Origin: Sphingomonadaceae bacterium
GTDB lineage: Bacteria; Pseudomonadota; Alphaproteobacteria; Sphingomonadales; Sphingomonadaceae
DNA length: 33,189 nt
Reading direction: 5' to 3'
Assembly: GCA_021732525.1 (NCBI GenBank)
Contig: JAKFUU010000054.1
Coordinates: 1 to 33,189, forward strand
The translations under genes were made by a program, and so were the position numbers. Under the pieces are notes generated by a model. It did no database searches. It saw only the letters and a program-made list of their open reading frames with translations, and was not told the DNA's origin. Shown here piece after piece: positions 1-8,616 of the stretch (position 1 is the stretch's first letter; each line of letters begins with the position of its first letter).

Positions 1-113
1 TGCTCGCCAATGATATCTCCATGCGGATTGGCCGTAAATTCCTCGCCGATGTAAAGAAAATAGCGGGCAAATAGCGCATCACTATTGCCCGCCAGATTGT
101 TCAGAAAGGTCAT
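1..113 (-). CDS. Possible partial ORF at the left edge
   Basis: An ATG at 113-111 on the minus strand opens a frame that stays open to the window edge, 37 codons, beginning MTFLNNLAGNSDALFARYF. It would lie 11 bp downstream of the UrcA stop codon. No good Shine-Dalgarno sequence precedes it. The plus strand over the same bases also has an open frame entering from outside and ending at TAG 72-74 with the tail MRIGRKFLADVKKIAGK, so it is equally possible that a plus-strand gene ends here. Third-position base use does not separate the two readings. I do not recognise either product. Confidence 0.25.
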   Translation of the reverse strand, partial: MTFLNNLAGNSDALFARYFLYIGEEFTANPHGDIIGE

Positions 114-124
114 CACGCTCTAGG

Positions 125-472
125 TCAGCCTTTAACCTTCAAACTGCCGCTGGCCACGCCGCGCGTGCGGCTATAATTGGCGATAGCGATTTTGGCTTGT
201 GTCATCGCCGATTCCATTGCGCTTTTGCGGCATTTTTCGGAAAGCATCTGTTGGCTTACTGTGCGCCCTTGGCCGATTTGACAAACCGACCGCACGGCCG
301 ATCTGATCCGGGTTTCGAGCCGTTTTTGGCCCGAAGCACTGGCCAGGTTCAAATCAGAATAGCCAACAAGACGGGTTTGTTCCTGCACGGCCGCTGCTAC
401 GGGCGCGGTGATGGCGAGCGATGAAAGCGTTAAAGCCGACAGGCAGAGGAATGATTTGATGTGGGTTGTCAT
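125..472 (-). CDS. UrcA family secreted protein
   Basis: A 115-residue protein with an N-terminal signal peptide of about 28 residues (hydrophobic core LCLSALTLSSLAI, likely cut after the VAAA run). The mature part matches the UrcA pattern known from sphingomonads and relatives: a YSDLNLASASG block, then an ArgIRSAVRSVC helix, then a second cysteine in SEKCRK. The two cysteines (SVCQ and EKCR) probably form a disulfide in the periplasm. The function of this family is not established. The ATG is preceded by AAGGA with about 6 nt spacing, which supports the start. The gene stands alone; the next confident gene in the same direction is purD, about 300 bp upstream. Confidence 0.85.
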   Translation of the reverse strand: MTTHIKSFLCLSALTLSSLAITAPVAAAVQEQTRLVGYSDLNLASASGQKRLETRIRSAVRSVCQIGQGRTVSQQMLSEKCRKSAMESAMTQAKIAIANYSRTRGVASGSLKVKG

Positions 473-777
473 TTTCTATTCCTTGATCGTTTTTACGGCC
501 CGCGACCAAAGAAAGGCCCGAACCATTGGGAGAGGGGTGCAGGCCGACCCGAGTTAGCTGGGGAGCATCCTAAAAACCGACCTGCCCATTTTAAATAGGC
601 CTGCTGTATTACCGGTGCATTACAGCTTCGACGAGAAATGTTGTTTTTGCGGCCAATCGACGAACGACACGATGAACACCACGCTGCTATCGATGAACGC
701 CTCGCTCTTCCAATTTTATGACGGCGATAGGCCGGCAAATGGCCGGCAAGTGGATTCGAATCGATGTAAAAAGTGGC
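473..777. other. Intergenic gap between purD and the UrcA gene
   Basis: About 305 bp without a supportable gene. Open frames on both strands here have no family resemblance and atypical composition. It holds the ribosome binding site of the UrcA gene (473-490, minus strand) and a small tandem or foldback motif, GGCCGGC at 730-736 and again at 741-747, 30 bp past the purD stop. That motif could fold into a 6-bp stem but has no T-run behind it, so it is not a convincing terminator. Confidence 0.5.
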
Positions 778-2082
778 TTAAGATTGCGCGCTTGGCAAGC
801 CGCGACTTTCGCGTTCCACTTCGCGCCACCCAATATCGCGGCGGCAAAAACCCCATGGAAAATCAATATGGTCGATCATTTCATAGGCCTTTTTTTGTGC
901 GGCGGTGACGGTGGCTGCCATAGCGACCGCATTCAGCACGCGGCCGCCGCTGGCGACAAATGCGCCGTCTTTCATTGCGGTTCCGGCATGGAACAGCTTT
1001 CCTTTCGGTGTTTGCGCCAACGCGCGGTCAAGCCCCGAAATGACACCGCCTTTTTCAGGCGCCGCGGGATAGCCAATTGCCGCGATCACGACGATCAAAG
1101 CAGCCATATTGTCAAATTCCGGCGGCGGGACATCGGCCAATCGCCCCGTTGCCACCGCGAGCATCAATGCGGCAAGATCGCCCTTAAACCGCATCATCAA
1201 CACCTGACATTCGGGATCGCCAAAGCGGGCGTTATATTCGATGAGCCTGGGCCCGCCGCTCGTCAGCATCAATCCAGCGAACAAGACGCCGCTATAGGGC
1301 ATGCCGCGACGCGCCATATAGTCCACGGTGGGCCGGATGATTTCGGCCATCACCTGCGCCTCATATTCGGGCGTTAGCACCGACGCAGGGGAGTAAGCGC
1401 CCATGCCGCCGGTGTTGGGACCGGTATCGCCTGCGCCAACCCGCTTATGATCCTGCGCGCTGCCAAATGCAGCGATGTTTTTGCCGTCGGTCAGTGCGAA
1501 GAAGCTCACTTCTTCGCCGGTCATAAATTCTTCGATCACCACCGAAGCGCCCGCCGCGCCAAAGCCGCCGCCGAACATATCCTCGATCGCAGCCCTTGCT
1601 TCGCCCTGCGTTTCGGCGATGATAACGCCTTTGCCCGCGGCAAGCCCATCGGCCTTTATCACCACGGGCAAGCCAAAATCGGCCAGCGCGGCGAACGCAT
1701 CGGACTTATTGGTTAAATGGCGGTAACCCGCCGTTGGGATGTTGGCGGCGCGGCATATTTCCTTGGTAAAGCTTTTCGATCCTTCAAGCTGCGCTGCGGC
1801 TTGGTTGGGGCCAAAGACGGCAAAGCCCGCGCCGCGCAGGCTATCGCCAAGACCGCCGACCAGCGGTGCTTCTGGCCCGACCACGACAAGCCCGATAGCA
1901 TTATCCCGGCAAAAGGCCACAACCGCCGCATGGTCGTTAATATCAAGATCAACAAGCTGCGCTTCCTGCGCTATTCCGGGGTTGCCGGGTGCGGCAAAAA
2001 GCGTATCACAAACTTCCGATTGCGCCAGCTTCCATGCAAGGGCATGTTCGCGCCCGCCCGAACCGATGAGCAAGATATTCAT
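778..2082 (-). CDS. purD: Phosphoribosylamine--glycine ligase (GAR synthetase)
   Basis: This cytosolic enzyme joins glycine to 5-phosphoribosylamine using ATP, the second step of de novo purine synthesis. The 434-residue length fits the family. The N-terminal domain begins [18 protein letters not shown]; the ATP-grasp region carries [15 protein letters not shown] and [11 protein letters not shown]; the metal-site stretch [14 protein letters not shown] follows; the C-terminal domain ends near [16 protein letters not shown]. The frame is open further upstream, but the conserved MNILLIG start and a GGAG 8 nt before it (bases 2094-2091) fix the ATG at 2082-2080. This start codon overlaps that of xseA on the other strand, so the purD promoter must lie inside xseA. 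Confidence 0.97.
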   Translation of the reverse strand: MNILLIGSGGREHALAWKLAQSEVCDTLFAAPGNPGIAQEAQLVDLDINDHAAVVAFCRDNAIGLVVVGPEAPLVGGLGDSLRGAGFAVFGPNQAAAQLEGSKSFTKEICRAANIPTAGYRHLTNKSDAFAALADFGLPVVIKADGLAAGKGVIIAETQGEARAAIEDMFGGGFGAAGASVVIEEFMTGEEVSFFALTDGKNIAAFGSAQDHKRVGAGDTGPNTGGMGAYSPASVLTPEYEAQVMAEIIRPTVDYMARRGMPYSGVLFAGLMLTSGGPRLIEYNARFGDPECQVLMMRFKGDLAALMLAVATGRLADVPPPEFDNMAALIVVIAAIGYPAAPEKGGVISGLDRALAQTPKGKLFHAGTAMKDGAFVASGGRVLNAVAMAATVTAAQKKAYEMIDHIDFPWGFCRRDIGWREVERESRGLPSAQS

Positions 2083-3562
2083 GAATGACACTCCAAATTT
2101 GGATAGCGGTGGCCGCCTGTTAGCCGAGGTGGCGGGCAGCGACAATGCGCAACCTTTTTCGGTATCCGAGCTTTCCCATGCGCTCAAACGATCCATCGAA
2201 GACCAATTTGGCCATGTCCGCGTGCGCGGGGAGCTTTCGGGGTTCAAACGGGCAGCATCGGGGCATCTTTATTTCGGCCTGAAAGATGACGCCGCGATGC
2301 TCGACGGGGTGATGTGGAAGGGTAATGCAGGGCGGCTCGCCTTCGCGCCCGAAGACGGCCTGGAGGTGATCATCACCGGCAAGCTGACCACTTATCCCGG
2401 CCGGTCAAAATATCAGATCGTGGCCGATCGGATGGAGCTGGCCGGGGAAGGCGCGCTGATGCTATTGTTCGAAAAGCTGAAGGCGCGGTTGGCCGGCGAG
2501 GGCCTGTTCGATCCGCAGCGCAAGCGTAGCATCCCCAAAATGCCGCATTGCATCGGCGTGGTCACATCGCCCACCGGCGCGGTGATCCGCGATATATTGC
2601 ACCGGCTGAACGACCGCTTCCCCGTCCATGTCCTCATTTGGCCGACATTGGTGCAGGGCGAGCAAGCCGCCGCGCAAATCGCCGCAGCGGTGAATGGTTT
2701 TTCGGCGATGGAACCGGACGGCGGCGTTACCCGGCCCGATCTGATCATCGTGGCGCGCGGCGGGGGTTCGGTTGAGGATCTGTGGGCTTTCAACGAAGAG
2801 GTGGTGGTGCGCGCGGTGGCCGGCTGTTCGATCCCGGTGATTTCGGCGGTGGGCCATGAAACCGATACCACTTTGTGTGATTTTGCCGCCGATTTGCGCG
2901 CGCCAACCCCCACTGCCGCTGCGGAAATGGCGGTTCCGGTCCGCGTTGAACTGCTCGACCGGACCATGCAAAACGCACTGCGTTTGGGCCGCGCCATCCG
3001 CCGCACATTGACGCATAGCGCCGAACGGTTGGAGGCGCAGCAGCGGCTGCTCCCGAAGCTTTCCGAATTGACCGCGCCGCAGCAACAACGAACCGACGAG
3101 TTGAACGAACGGTTGATGCGCGGTTTGGAACGGCGGCTATCATATGCAAAGCTGGCCTTCGCCGTTCCCGCCAATGCTTTGAACCCGGCGCTGTTAAGAC
3201 GGCTTGCCGAAACGAAACAGCAACGATTATGGGCCGCGCGGCTGCCGGTGGCGGCGCTGCACACGCGGCTTGCCCATGATCAGCAGCAATTGGACGGCGC
3301 GGTGCGGTTGATGGCAAGCCTGCATCCCGACGCCCCGCTGCACCGCGGTTTCGCACGCGTAACAGATAGCGATGGCAATATCATCATGACCCGTGACCGC
3401 GCCGCGCAGGCAAGGGACGTAACGCTGCATTTTGCCGACGGGAAAATCGCCGCGACCCTGGGCAGTGAAGCAGCGGGCGTGCCGGATCCGCCAACCAAAT
3501 CTGCATCAAAACGGAACAAACCCGCATCTCCGCCCACCAATCAAGCCGATTTATTCGGCTAA
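2081..3562 (+). CDS. xseA: Exodeoxyribonuclease VII large subunit
   Basis: Large subunit of the exonuclease that degrades single-stranded DNA from both ends together with the small XseB subunits (not in this window). The 493-residue protein has an OB-fold at about residues 25-120 ([46 protein letters not shown]), then the catalytic domain with [18 protein letters not shown] at 158-175, [17 protein letters not shown], and [20 protein letters not shown], followed by a coiled-coil-rich region and a C-terminal segment with HRGFARV. The start is chosen from alignment to the family's N-terminal region; its Shine-Dalgarno is weak (GAGCAAG). The ATG overlaps the purD ATG, so regulatory signals lie within purD. 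DUF2093 and an M23 gene follow. Confidence 0.96.
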   Translation: MNDTPNLDSGGRLLAEVAGSDNAQPFSVSELSHALKRSIEDQFGHVRVRGELSGFKRAASGHLYFGLKDDAAMLDGVMWKGNAGRLAFAPEDGLEVIITGKLTTYPGRSKYQIVADRMELAGEGALMLLFEKLKARLAGEGLFDPQRKRSIPKMPHCIGVVTSPTGAVIRDILHRLNDRFPVHVLIWPTLVQGEQAAAQIAAAVNGFSAMEPDGGVTRPDLIIVARGGGSVEDLWAFNEEVVVRAVAGCSIPVISAVGHETDTTLCDFAADLRAPTPTAAAEMAVPVRVELLDRTMQNALRLGRAIRRTLTHSAERLEAQQRLLPKLSELTAPQQQRTDELNERLMRGLERRLSYAKLAFAVPANALNPALLRRLAETKQQRLWAARLPVAALHTRLAHDQQQLDGAVRLMASLHPDAPLHRGFARVTDSDGNIIMTRDRAAQARDVTLHFADGKIAATLGSEAAGVPDPPTKSASKRNKPASPPTNQADLFG

Positions 3563-3612
3563 CCGGCGGTGAATGCATTGCCAGTTTGGCCCGGCCGCGC
3601 CATATAGTCCCC

Positions 3613-3813
3613 ATGTTAATGTCCAATCGAAACAAACTGGCAAAGCTTTATTACACGGCCAACGGCTTTCGCATGCTGGCTTCGGGCGACCATGTGCTCT
3701 GCGCGGTTACCGGGGAGCGGATCGCGCTTGAAGATCTGCGTTATTGGAGCGTTTTGCGGCAGGAGCCTTATGCGAATGCGCAAGTGTCAACCCAGGCGCT
3801 GATGCCGAAATGA
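3613..3813 (+). CDS. DUF2093 family protein
   Basis: A 66-residue protein of the DUF2093 family, small alphaproteobacterial proteins of unknown function often found next to xseA, as here. The recognisable core is GDHVLCAVTGERIALEDLRYWSV, with a probable zinc-free single cysteine in VLCAV. No signal peptide or membrane segment. Start is ATG 3613; an internal ATG at 3619 is a possible alternative, and neither has a strong ribosome binding site. The stop TGA (3811-3813) overlaps the ATG of the next gene by ATGA, which points to coupled translation of the two genes. Confidence 0.85.
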   Translation: MLMSNRNKLAKLYYTANGFRMLASGDHVLCAVTGERIALEDLRYWSVLRQEPYANAQVSTQALMPK

Positions 3814-4778
3814 GCCGCCGATGCTGGCAAGGCGGTCATAGATTCTTTCCAGCGCGAACCGAGGTTTTATTGTTGGCGGCCGCATGCGTTATCGGATGCG
3901 GCGGAGCGCCAGATAACAGCGACGGTGCAGCGCCGCTTGCCGCCGCTGCGGCCTTTGCCAAGCTTTCGGCTATAAAAATCGACACAGCCAATTTGGAAGC
4001 CGAGGCCGAAACCGAAATATACAGCGAATTTTGGCTGGAGGATGATCCGGTGCAAGGCGCGGTAATTTTGGCACGCGCGCCCAGCGGGGCCGATAAAGTG
4101 ACGTTGGACGGACAGCCCTTGGCGATCGAACCGGACGGCTTTTTCTTGATCGGGTTCGATCGGGACAGCGCAGACCATGCGCGGTTGGCAGCGAAGCTTG
4201 ATAGCGGCAAGACGATCGAAAAAAACATCCGCGTGCGCCCCGGCGATTGGCGGATCGAGCGGGTGACTGCCCCCGCCACTGGAACGGCAAAGACCACGGC
4301 AGAATTTCGCGCGCGCCGGGCCGGCGAATTGGCGCAGATCAACGCCGCGCGGGCCGTGAAAACAGACAGCGGCGGCTGGCGGCAGGATTTTATCTGGCCG
4401 GCAAAAGGCCGGGTTTCGGGCGTTTTCGGGTCACAGCGCATTTATCAAGGCGTGCCCGGCAGCTACCATAGCGGGCTGGATATTGCGGCCCCTGCTGGAA
4501 CCCCCTTTGCTACGCCCGCCGACGGCGTGGTTATTCTGGCCGCCGAAACACCCTTCACCTTGGAAGGCTATTTGCTGATAATCGATCATGGTATGGGCCT
4601 AAGCAGCGCTTTTTTGCATTGTAGCGCGCTGTTGGTGCAAAAGGGCGACCGTGTGAAACAAGGCCAGGTGATTGGCCGCGTGGGCAGCACCGGGCGGTCC
4701 ACCGGGCCGCATCTCCACTGGGGCATGAAATGGAATGTTGCGCGGGTCGATCCCCGCTTGCTGCTACCGAAAGGGTGA
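3810..4778 (+). CDS. M23 family metallopeptidase, predicted lipoprotein
   Basis: A 322-residue LytM-type zinc peptidase expected to act on peptidoglycan cross-links or to activate amidases at the cell envelope. The N-terminus has a basic stretch, the hydrophobic LLLAAACVIGC and a possible lipobox VIGC with Cys30. A middle domain of about 130 residues precedes the peptidase domain (about 215-322), where the metal ligands are visible: HSGLDIA (His and Asp) and HLHWG (HxH). All expected catalytic residues are present, so activity is likely. The start ATG lies in an ATGA overlap with the DUF2093 stop. The stop is only 13 bp before a palindromic repeat element, and the next gene is convergent. Confidence 0.9.
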   Translation: MSRRCWQGGHRFFPARTEVLLLAAACVIGCGGAPDNSDGAAPLAAAAAFAKLSAIKIDTANLEAEAETEIYSEFWLEDDPVQGAVILARAPSGADKVTLDGQPLAIEPDGFFLIGFDRDSADHARLAAKLDSGKTIEKNIRVRPGDWRIERVTAPATGTAKTTAEFRARRAGELAQINAARAVKTDSGGWRQDFIWPAKGRVSGVFGSQRIYQGVPGSYHSGLDIAAPAGTPFATPADGVVILAAETPFTLEGYLLIIDHGMGLSSAFLHCSALLVQKGDRVKQGQVIGRVGSTGRSTGPHLHWGMKWNVARVDPRLLLPKG

Positions 4779-4791
4779 TCGCATCACGCTC

Positions 4792-4928
4792 TAAAGTCTG
4801 TTTCAGTTACACTGAAACATTGAAGGCACCAGCCCACTCCCCCACCCGGCCACCCGTAGCATATCCTAACCGGGTGGTCGGGTGGGGGAGTGGGCTGGTG
4901 CCGCTTCCACGTAAGTGGAAAAACTCTA
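4792..4928. repeat. Triple-hairpin MITE-like element, copy 1
   Basis: A 137-bp element matching a second copy at 14787-14925. It has three foldbacks: a 9-bp stem with a TAC loop (4799-4819); a central stem of 31 bp with one G-T mismatch (4825-4855 with 4872-4902; the flanking G4856-C4871 pair adds one more); and a 6-bp stem TTCCAC/GTGGAA (4905-4920). The ends are TAAAGT and ACTCTA, an imperfect inverted pair, and the terminal 17 bases are imperfect inverted repeats of each other. TA at both borders would fit a TA-target transposition, as for Tc1/IS630-type MITEs, but that is inference. It lies between convergent genes, and its right end supplies the stop codon of the dipeptidase gene. Confidence 0.85.
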
Positions 4929-5636
4929 AAGCGCAGAAAAAACCACATCCAAAACCGGATATTTTGCCCAGTCGCGATGGTCGAAATGCCACCATTCATT
5001 CGCAATGCCGAAAAAACCGGCGGATTCGACATAATAGGTTAACCGGTCCCTATTCTGCCTTTCTTGCGCGCTACCGCCCGGAAAATCCCGATAGGCGCGA
5101 TCGGAAAATTCATCATAGGCGCTGGGCATTGGGACAAGCTGACCATCGGAAAGCCGGTGCAAGCCAATATCGACCGAACAGCCGCGATTATGGCGGCTTC
5201 CTCTTGCTGGATTGGCAACAAAGCTGCGTTTGGCGGGCGGGGTCGCATCCCATAACTGTTTGGTGACCGACCAAGGACGATAGGCGTCGAATATCGTCAG
5301 GCCAAAACCGTCTTTACCGGCCAGGGCAATCGCTTTACCCAAATCCTGAGCCGCCACGCCAACCAAAAAAGCGCGCGCCGATTGATATAACACCCGCCCG
5401 GTGAAATTGTTGGCAGTGGCATAGCGAATATCAAGCCGCAGACCATTGGGGCCATCAAACAACTCGGTAAGGCTGGCTTGCTTGGCATCCGTCAACGGGA
5501 TCACTGGCTCTCCTGCTAACGGGGGCGTTGGCCCGGCCGGCCCCGTGCGGCGCGTATCTTGCCCGCACCCCGCCACGCCTGCCGCCGCCGATAGCGCCGC
5601 ACCCACAACAACCGAACGCCGGGTTAAAGCCATCAT
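4926..5636 (-). CDS. D-alanyl-D-alanine dipeptidase (VanX/DdpX-like, M15D), predicted lipoprotein
   Basis: A 236-residue zinc dipeptidase predicted to split D-Ala-D-Ala. Visible family residues are the DIRYATANNF block, FDAYRP with Arg120, SRHNRGCSVD with ligands His149 and Asp156, and NEWWHF with the catalytic base Glu214 and ligand His217, so the active site looks complete. The N-terminus has twin arginines (TRRSVVV), a hydrophobic stretch and a lipobox VAGC with Cys24, so the protein is probably envelope-anchored and may recycle peptidoglycan fragments. No vanH/vanA-like genes are present, so a glycopeptide resistance role is not supported. The ATG is one base after the uvrA stop, with AAGGGA inside the uvrA end; MM gives two possible starts. 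The TAG stop lies in the terminus of the adjacent repeat element. Confidence 0.9.
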   Translation of the reverse strand: MMALTRRSVVVGAALSAAAGVAGCGQDTRRTGPAGPTPPLAGEPVIPLTDAKQASLTELFDGPNGLRLDIRYATANNFTGRVLYQSARAFLVGVAAQDLGKAIALAGKDGFGLTIFDAYRPWSVTKQLWDATPPAKRSFVANPARGSRHNRGCSVDIGLHRLSDGQLVPMPSAYDEFSDRAYRDFPGGSAQERQNRDRLTYYVESAGFFGIANEWWHFDHRDWAKYPVLDVVFSAL

Positions 5637-5637
5637 A

Positions 5638-8556
5638 TCATCCCTTTCGCGCCATCTTGGCCCGTTCCAACAAGGGCCTTAAATAATGCCCGGTATAGCT
5701 TGCCGGGGCCTTCACTATTTCCTCGGGCGCGCCCGCCGCGACAATTTCGCCGCCCTTCACGCCGCCTTCGGGTCCAAGGTCGATCACCCAGTCGGCGGTT
5801 TTGATCACGTCGAGATTATGCTCAATCACCACCACGCTGTTGCCGCCTTCGACCAAGCGGTGGAGCACTTCCAATAATTTACGGACATCTTCAAAATGCA
5901 AGCCGGTGGTGGGCTCGTCAAGGATATAGAGCGTTTGACCCGTTGAACGCCGCGATAATTCCTTGGCCAGTTTCACCCGCTGCGCCTCGCCGCCCGACAA
6001 GGTGGTTGCCTGCTGCCCTACCTTGATATAGCCGAGGCCCACTTCGCAAAGCATCGCCATACGCTCGCGGATCGGCGGCACCGCCTTAAAGCTTTCTTGC
6101 GCATCTTCGATCGTCATGTCGAGCACATCGGCAATCGACAGGCCTTTCCACTTCACCTCCAACGTTTCGCGATTATAGCGTTTGCCGCCGCATTCTTCGC
6201 AAGTGACATAAACATCGGGCAGGAAATGCATCTCAATCTTGATCAGGCCGTCGCCGCGGCAAGTTTCGCACCGGCCGCCTTTGACGTTGAAGCTAAACCG
6301 CCCCGGCTTATAACCGCGCGCCTCGCTTTCGGGCAGGCCGGCAAACCAGTCGCGAATATTGGTGAAGGCACCGGTATAGGTCGCGGGGTTGGATCGCGGC
6401 GTGCGGCCAATCGGCGATTGGTCAATTTCGATCACCTTGTCGAGATGTTCAAGGCCGGTCACTTTGTCATGCACCCCCGCGATCACCCTTGCGCCATTCA
6501 AGCTGCGCGCGGTGGCGGCATAAAGCGTGTCGATGGTGAAGCTTGATTTGCCGCTGCCCGAAACGCCGGTGATGCAGGTGAAGGTGCCCAGCGGCACGCC
6601 GGCCGTCACATTCTTCAAATTATTCGCCCGTGCGCCGTGGAGGGTCAATTTCTTGCCATTGCCCTTGCGGCGTTTTTTGGGAACCGCAATTTCGCGCGTT
6701 CCGTTCAAATAATCGGCGGTGAGCGAGCCTTTTGCTTTCAGGATTTCGGATAGCGGCCCCTCAGCCATTACCATGCCGCCATGCACGCCCGCACCAGGAC
6801 CAAGATCAACCACCCAGTCGGCGGTGCGGATCGCGTCTTCATCATGCTCCACCACGATCACGGTATTGCCCAAATCGCGCAGCCGCCGCAAAGTGGCGAG
6901 CAGCCGGTCATTATCCTTTTGATGCAGGCCGATACTCGGTTCATCGAGCACATACAGCACCCCCGAAAGCCCACTGCCAATTTGCGACGCAAGGCGGATG
7001 CGCTGGCTTTCGCCGCCCGACAAGGTGCCCGATGTGCGGTCCAGATTGAGATAATCAAGGCCGACATTGTTGAGGAAGCCCAGCCGTTCATTAATCTCTT
7101 TCAGGATCGCTTTGGCAATCTGCTGCTGCTGATCGGTAAGTGTTTCATTGACGCTGGAGAACCAGGCAAGCGCGTCACCCACGCTCATTCGGGTTGGGGT
7201 GGCGATATCGACACCGGCAATTTTGACAGACAAAGCCTCGGGCTTTAACCGCGCGCCGTGGCAGGTATCGCAGGGCTTTGAGGTTTGAAATTTGGATAAT
7301 TCCTCACGCATCCAGGCGCTGTCGGTTTGCAGCAAGCGGCGATGGAGATTGCCAACCACCCCCTCAAACGCCTTGCGCACGGTATATTCCTTGCGGCCAT
7401 CTTTGAAGGTCAGCTCAACCGGCATCCCGCTGGTGCCATGCAGGATGATCATCCGCTGATCGGGGGCAAGCGCGTTCCACGGGGTATCGAGGCTGAAATC
7501 ATAGGCTTTGGCGAGGCTGGCCAGCACTTGCATATAATAAGGCGAAGGCGGGTTCGATTTCGCCCACGGCACAATTGCCCCTTTTTTGAGGCTAAGGCTT
7601 TCGTTGGGGATCACCAGTTGCTCATCAAACTCCAGCCGTTCGCCCAGCCCGTCGCAATCGGGGCAAGCGCCTTGCGGCGCGTTAAAACTGAACAGGCGCG
7701 GCGCAATTTCGGCGATGGTAAAGCCGGAGACGGGGCAAGCGAATTTTTCGGAAAATACGATCCGGTTGGGCGGCAGACCGGTGCCTTTCATCGCGCCGCT
7801 GCCAGCGGCCTCGCCTTCGCGGCCCGGAACCGTGCCATCGGCCAGATCGACAAAGGCCAATCCGTCGGTCAGCTTGAGCGCGGTTTCAAAACTATCGGCC
7901 AGCCGGGTCTGGATGCCTTCCTTAATCACGATCCGGTCGACCACCACTTCGATATTATGCTTATATTTCTTGTCGAGTGCGGGGGCGTCTTCAATGGGAT
8001 AAAATTCGCCGTCGATACGCACGCGGGTAAAGCCGTCCTTCTGCCACCCGGTCAGCTCTTTGCGATATTCGCCCTTGCGCCCCTGCACCACAGGTGCGAG
8101 CAGGAAGGCGCGCGTTCCCTCGGGCAGCTGCATCACCCGGTCGACCATCTGTGTCACCGTTTGCGCGGTGATGGGAAGGCCGGTGGCCGGCGAATAAGGT
8201 ACGCCGACGCGCGCCCATAACAGCCGCATATAATCGTAAATTTCGGTCACCGTCGCCACGGTCGAACGCGGATTGCGCGACGTAGTTTTCTGCTCGATCG
8301 AAATGGCGGGCGACAAGCCTTCGATATGTTCGACATCGGGCTTTTGCATCAGCTCCAGAAATTGCCGGGCATAGGCGGACAGGCTTTCGACATAACGCCG
8401 CTGTCCTTCGGCATAAATCGTGTCAAACGCCAGCGACGATTTGCCGCTGCCCGAAAGACCGGTGATCACGATCAATTGATCGCGCGGCAGATCGATATCA
8501 ACGCCCTTGAGATTATGCTCGCGCGCGCCGCGAACTTTTATGTGGGTCAGGCTCAT
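5638..8556 (-). CDS. uvrA: Excinuclease ABC subunit A
   Basis: The DNA damage sensor of nucleotide excision repair, working with UvrB as a dimeric ABC-type ATPase in the cytosol. The 972-residue protein has two ATPase halves: Walker [10 protein letters not shown] near residue 33 and GVSGSGKSS in the second half; signatures [12 protein letters not shown] and [12 protein letters not shown]; Walker B ends [10 protein letters not shown] and [10 protein letters not shown]. The zinc module of the second half is complete (CETCRGDG and CEECGG). The first zinc motif reads CPVSG rather than CPxCG, as in many alphaproteobacterial UvrAs. A LexA box lies 10 bp before the ATG, so SOS induction is expected. 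The dipeptidase follows with 1-bp spacing. Confidence 0.98.
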   Translation of the reverse strand: MSLTHIKVRGAREHNLKGVDIDLPRDQLIVITGLSGSGKSSLAFDTIYAEGQRRYVESLSAYARQFLELMQKPDVEHIEGLSPAISIEQKTTSRNPRSTVATVTEIYDYMRLLWARVGVPYSPATGLPITAQTVTQMVDRVMQLPEGTRAFLLAPVVQGRKGEYRKELTGWQKDGFTRVRIDGEFYPIEDAPALDKKYKHNIEVVVDRIVIKEGIQTRLADSFETALKLTDGLAFVDLADGTVPGREGEAAGSGAMKGTGLPPNRIVFSEKFACPVSGFTIAEIAPRLFSFNAPQGACPDCDGLGERLEFDEQLVIPNESLSLKKGAIVPWAKSNPPSPYYMQVLASLAKAYDFSLDTPWNALAPDQRMIILHGTSGMPVELTFKDGRKEYTVRKAFEGVVGNLHRRLLQTDSAWMREELSKFQTSKPCDTCHGARLKPEALSVKIAGVDIATPTRMSVGDALAWFSSVNETLTDQQQQIAKAILKEINERLGFLNNVGLDYLNLDRTSGTLSGGESQRIRLASQIGSGLSGVLYVLDEPSIGLHQKDNDRLLATLRRLRDLGNTVIVVEHDEDAIRTADWVVDLGPGAGVHGGMVMAEGPLSEILKAKGSLTADYLNGTREIAVPKKRRKGNGKKLTLHGARANNLKNVTAGVPLGTFTCITGVSGSGKSSFTIDTLYAATARSLNGARVIAGVHDKVTGLEHLDKVIEIDQSPIGRTPRSNPATYTGAFTNIRDWFAGLPESEARGYKPGRFSFNVKGGRCETCRGDGLIKIEMHFLPDVYVTCEECGGKRYNRETLEVKWKGLSIADVLDMTIEDAQESFKAVPPIRERMAMLCEVGLGYIKVGQQATTLSGGEAQRVKLAKELSRRSTGQTLYILDEPTTGLHFEDVRKLLEVLHRLVEGGNSVVVIEHNLDVIKTADWVIDLGPEGGVKGGEIVAAGAPEEIVKAPASYTGHYLRPLLERAKMARKG

Positions 8557-8566
8557 GAGTGAAGTT

Positions 8567-8581
8567 GTTCCATATTTGTTC
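8567..8581 (-). promoter_or_regulatory. LexA (SOS) box upstream of uvrA
   Basis: GTTC-CATATTT-GTTC on the plus strand (GAAC-N7-GAAC in the uvrA reading direction) is an exact match to the alphaproteobacterial LexA consensus GTTC-N7-GTTC. It ends 10 bp before the uvrA start codon, where it would overlap the transcription start and block the promoter. No other exact match was noticed near recX or other repair genes in the window. Confidence 0.85.
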
Positions 8582-8616
8582 TGAAATTACAAGCATCAGT
8601 TGAAAAATAAATTGCT

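Noticed and set aside
718-1377. Long plus-strand open frame over purD
   Set aside because: It is a shadow of purD with no recognisable motif and an atypical His/Arg-rich composition.
1739-2080. Upstream extension of the xseA frame by over 110 codons
   Set aside because: The extension lies antisense to the conserved core of purD and has no family similarity; the conserved N-terminal region of XseA begins at the ATG at 2081.
111-4793. The 12-mer CATCACGCTCTA at 111-122 and 4782-4793 as a shared insertion site
   Set aside because: In a 33-kb window tens of repeated 12-mers are expected by chance, and no further flanking similarity extends the match.
4792-4928. Central hairpin of the repeat element as a Rho-independent terminator
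   Set aside because: No T-run follows the stem on either strand; the A-run near the right end lies on the wrong side of the outer hairpin for this role.
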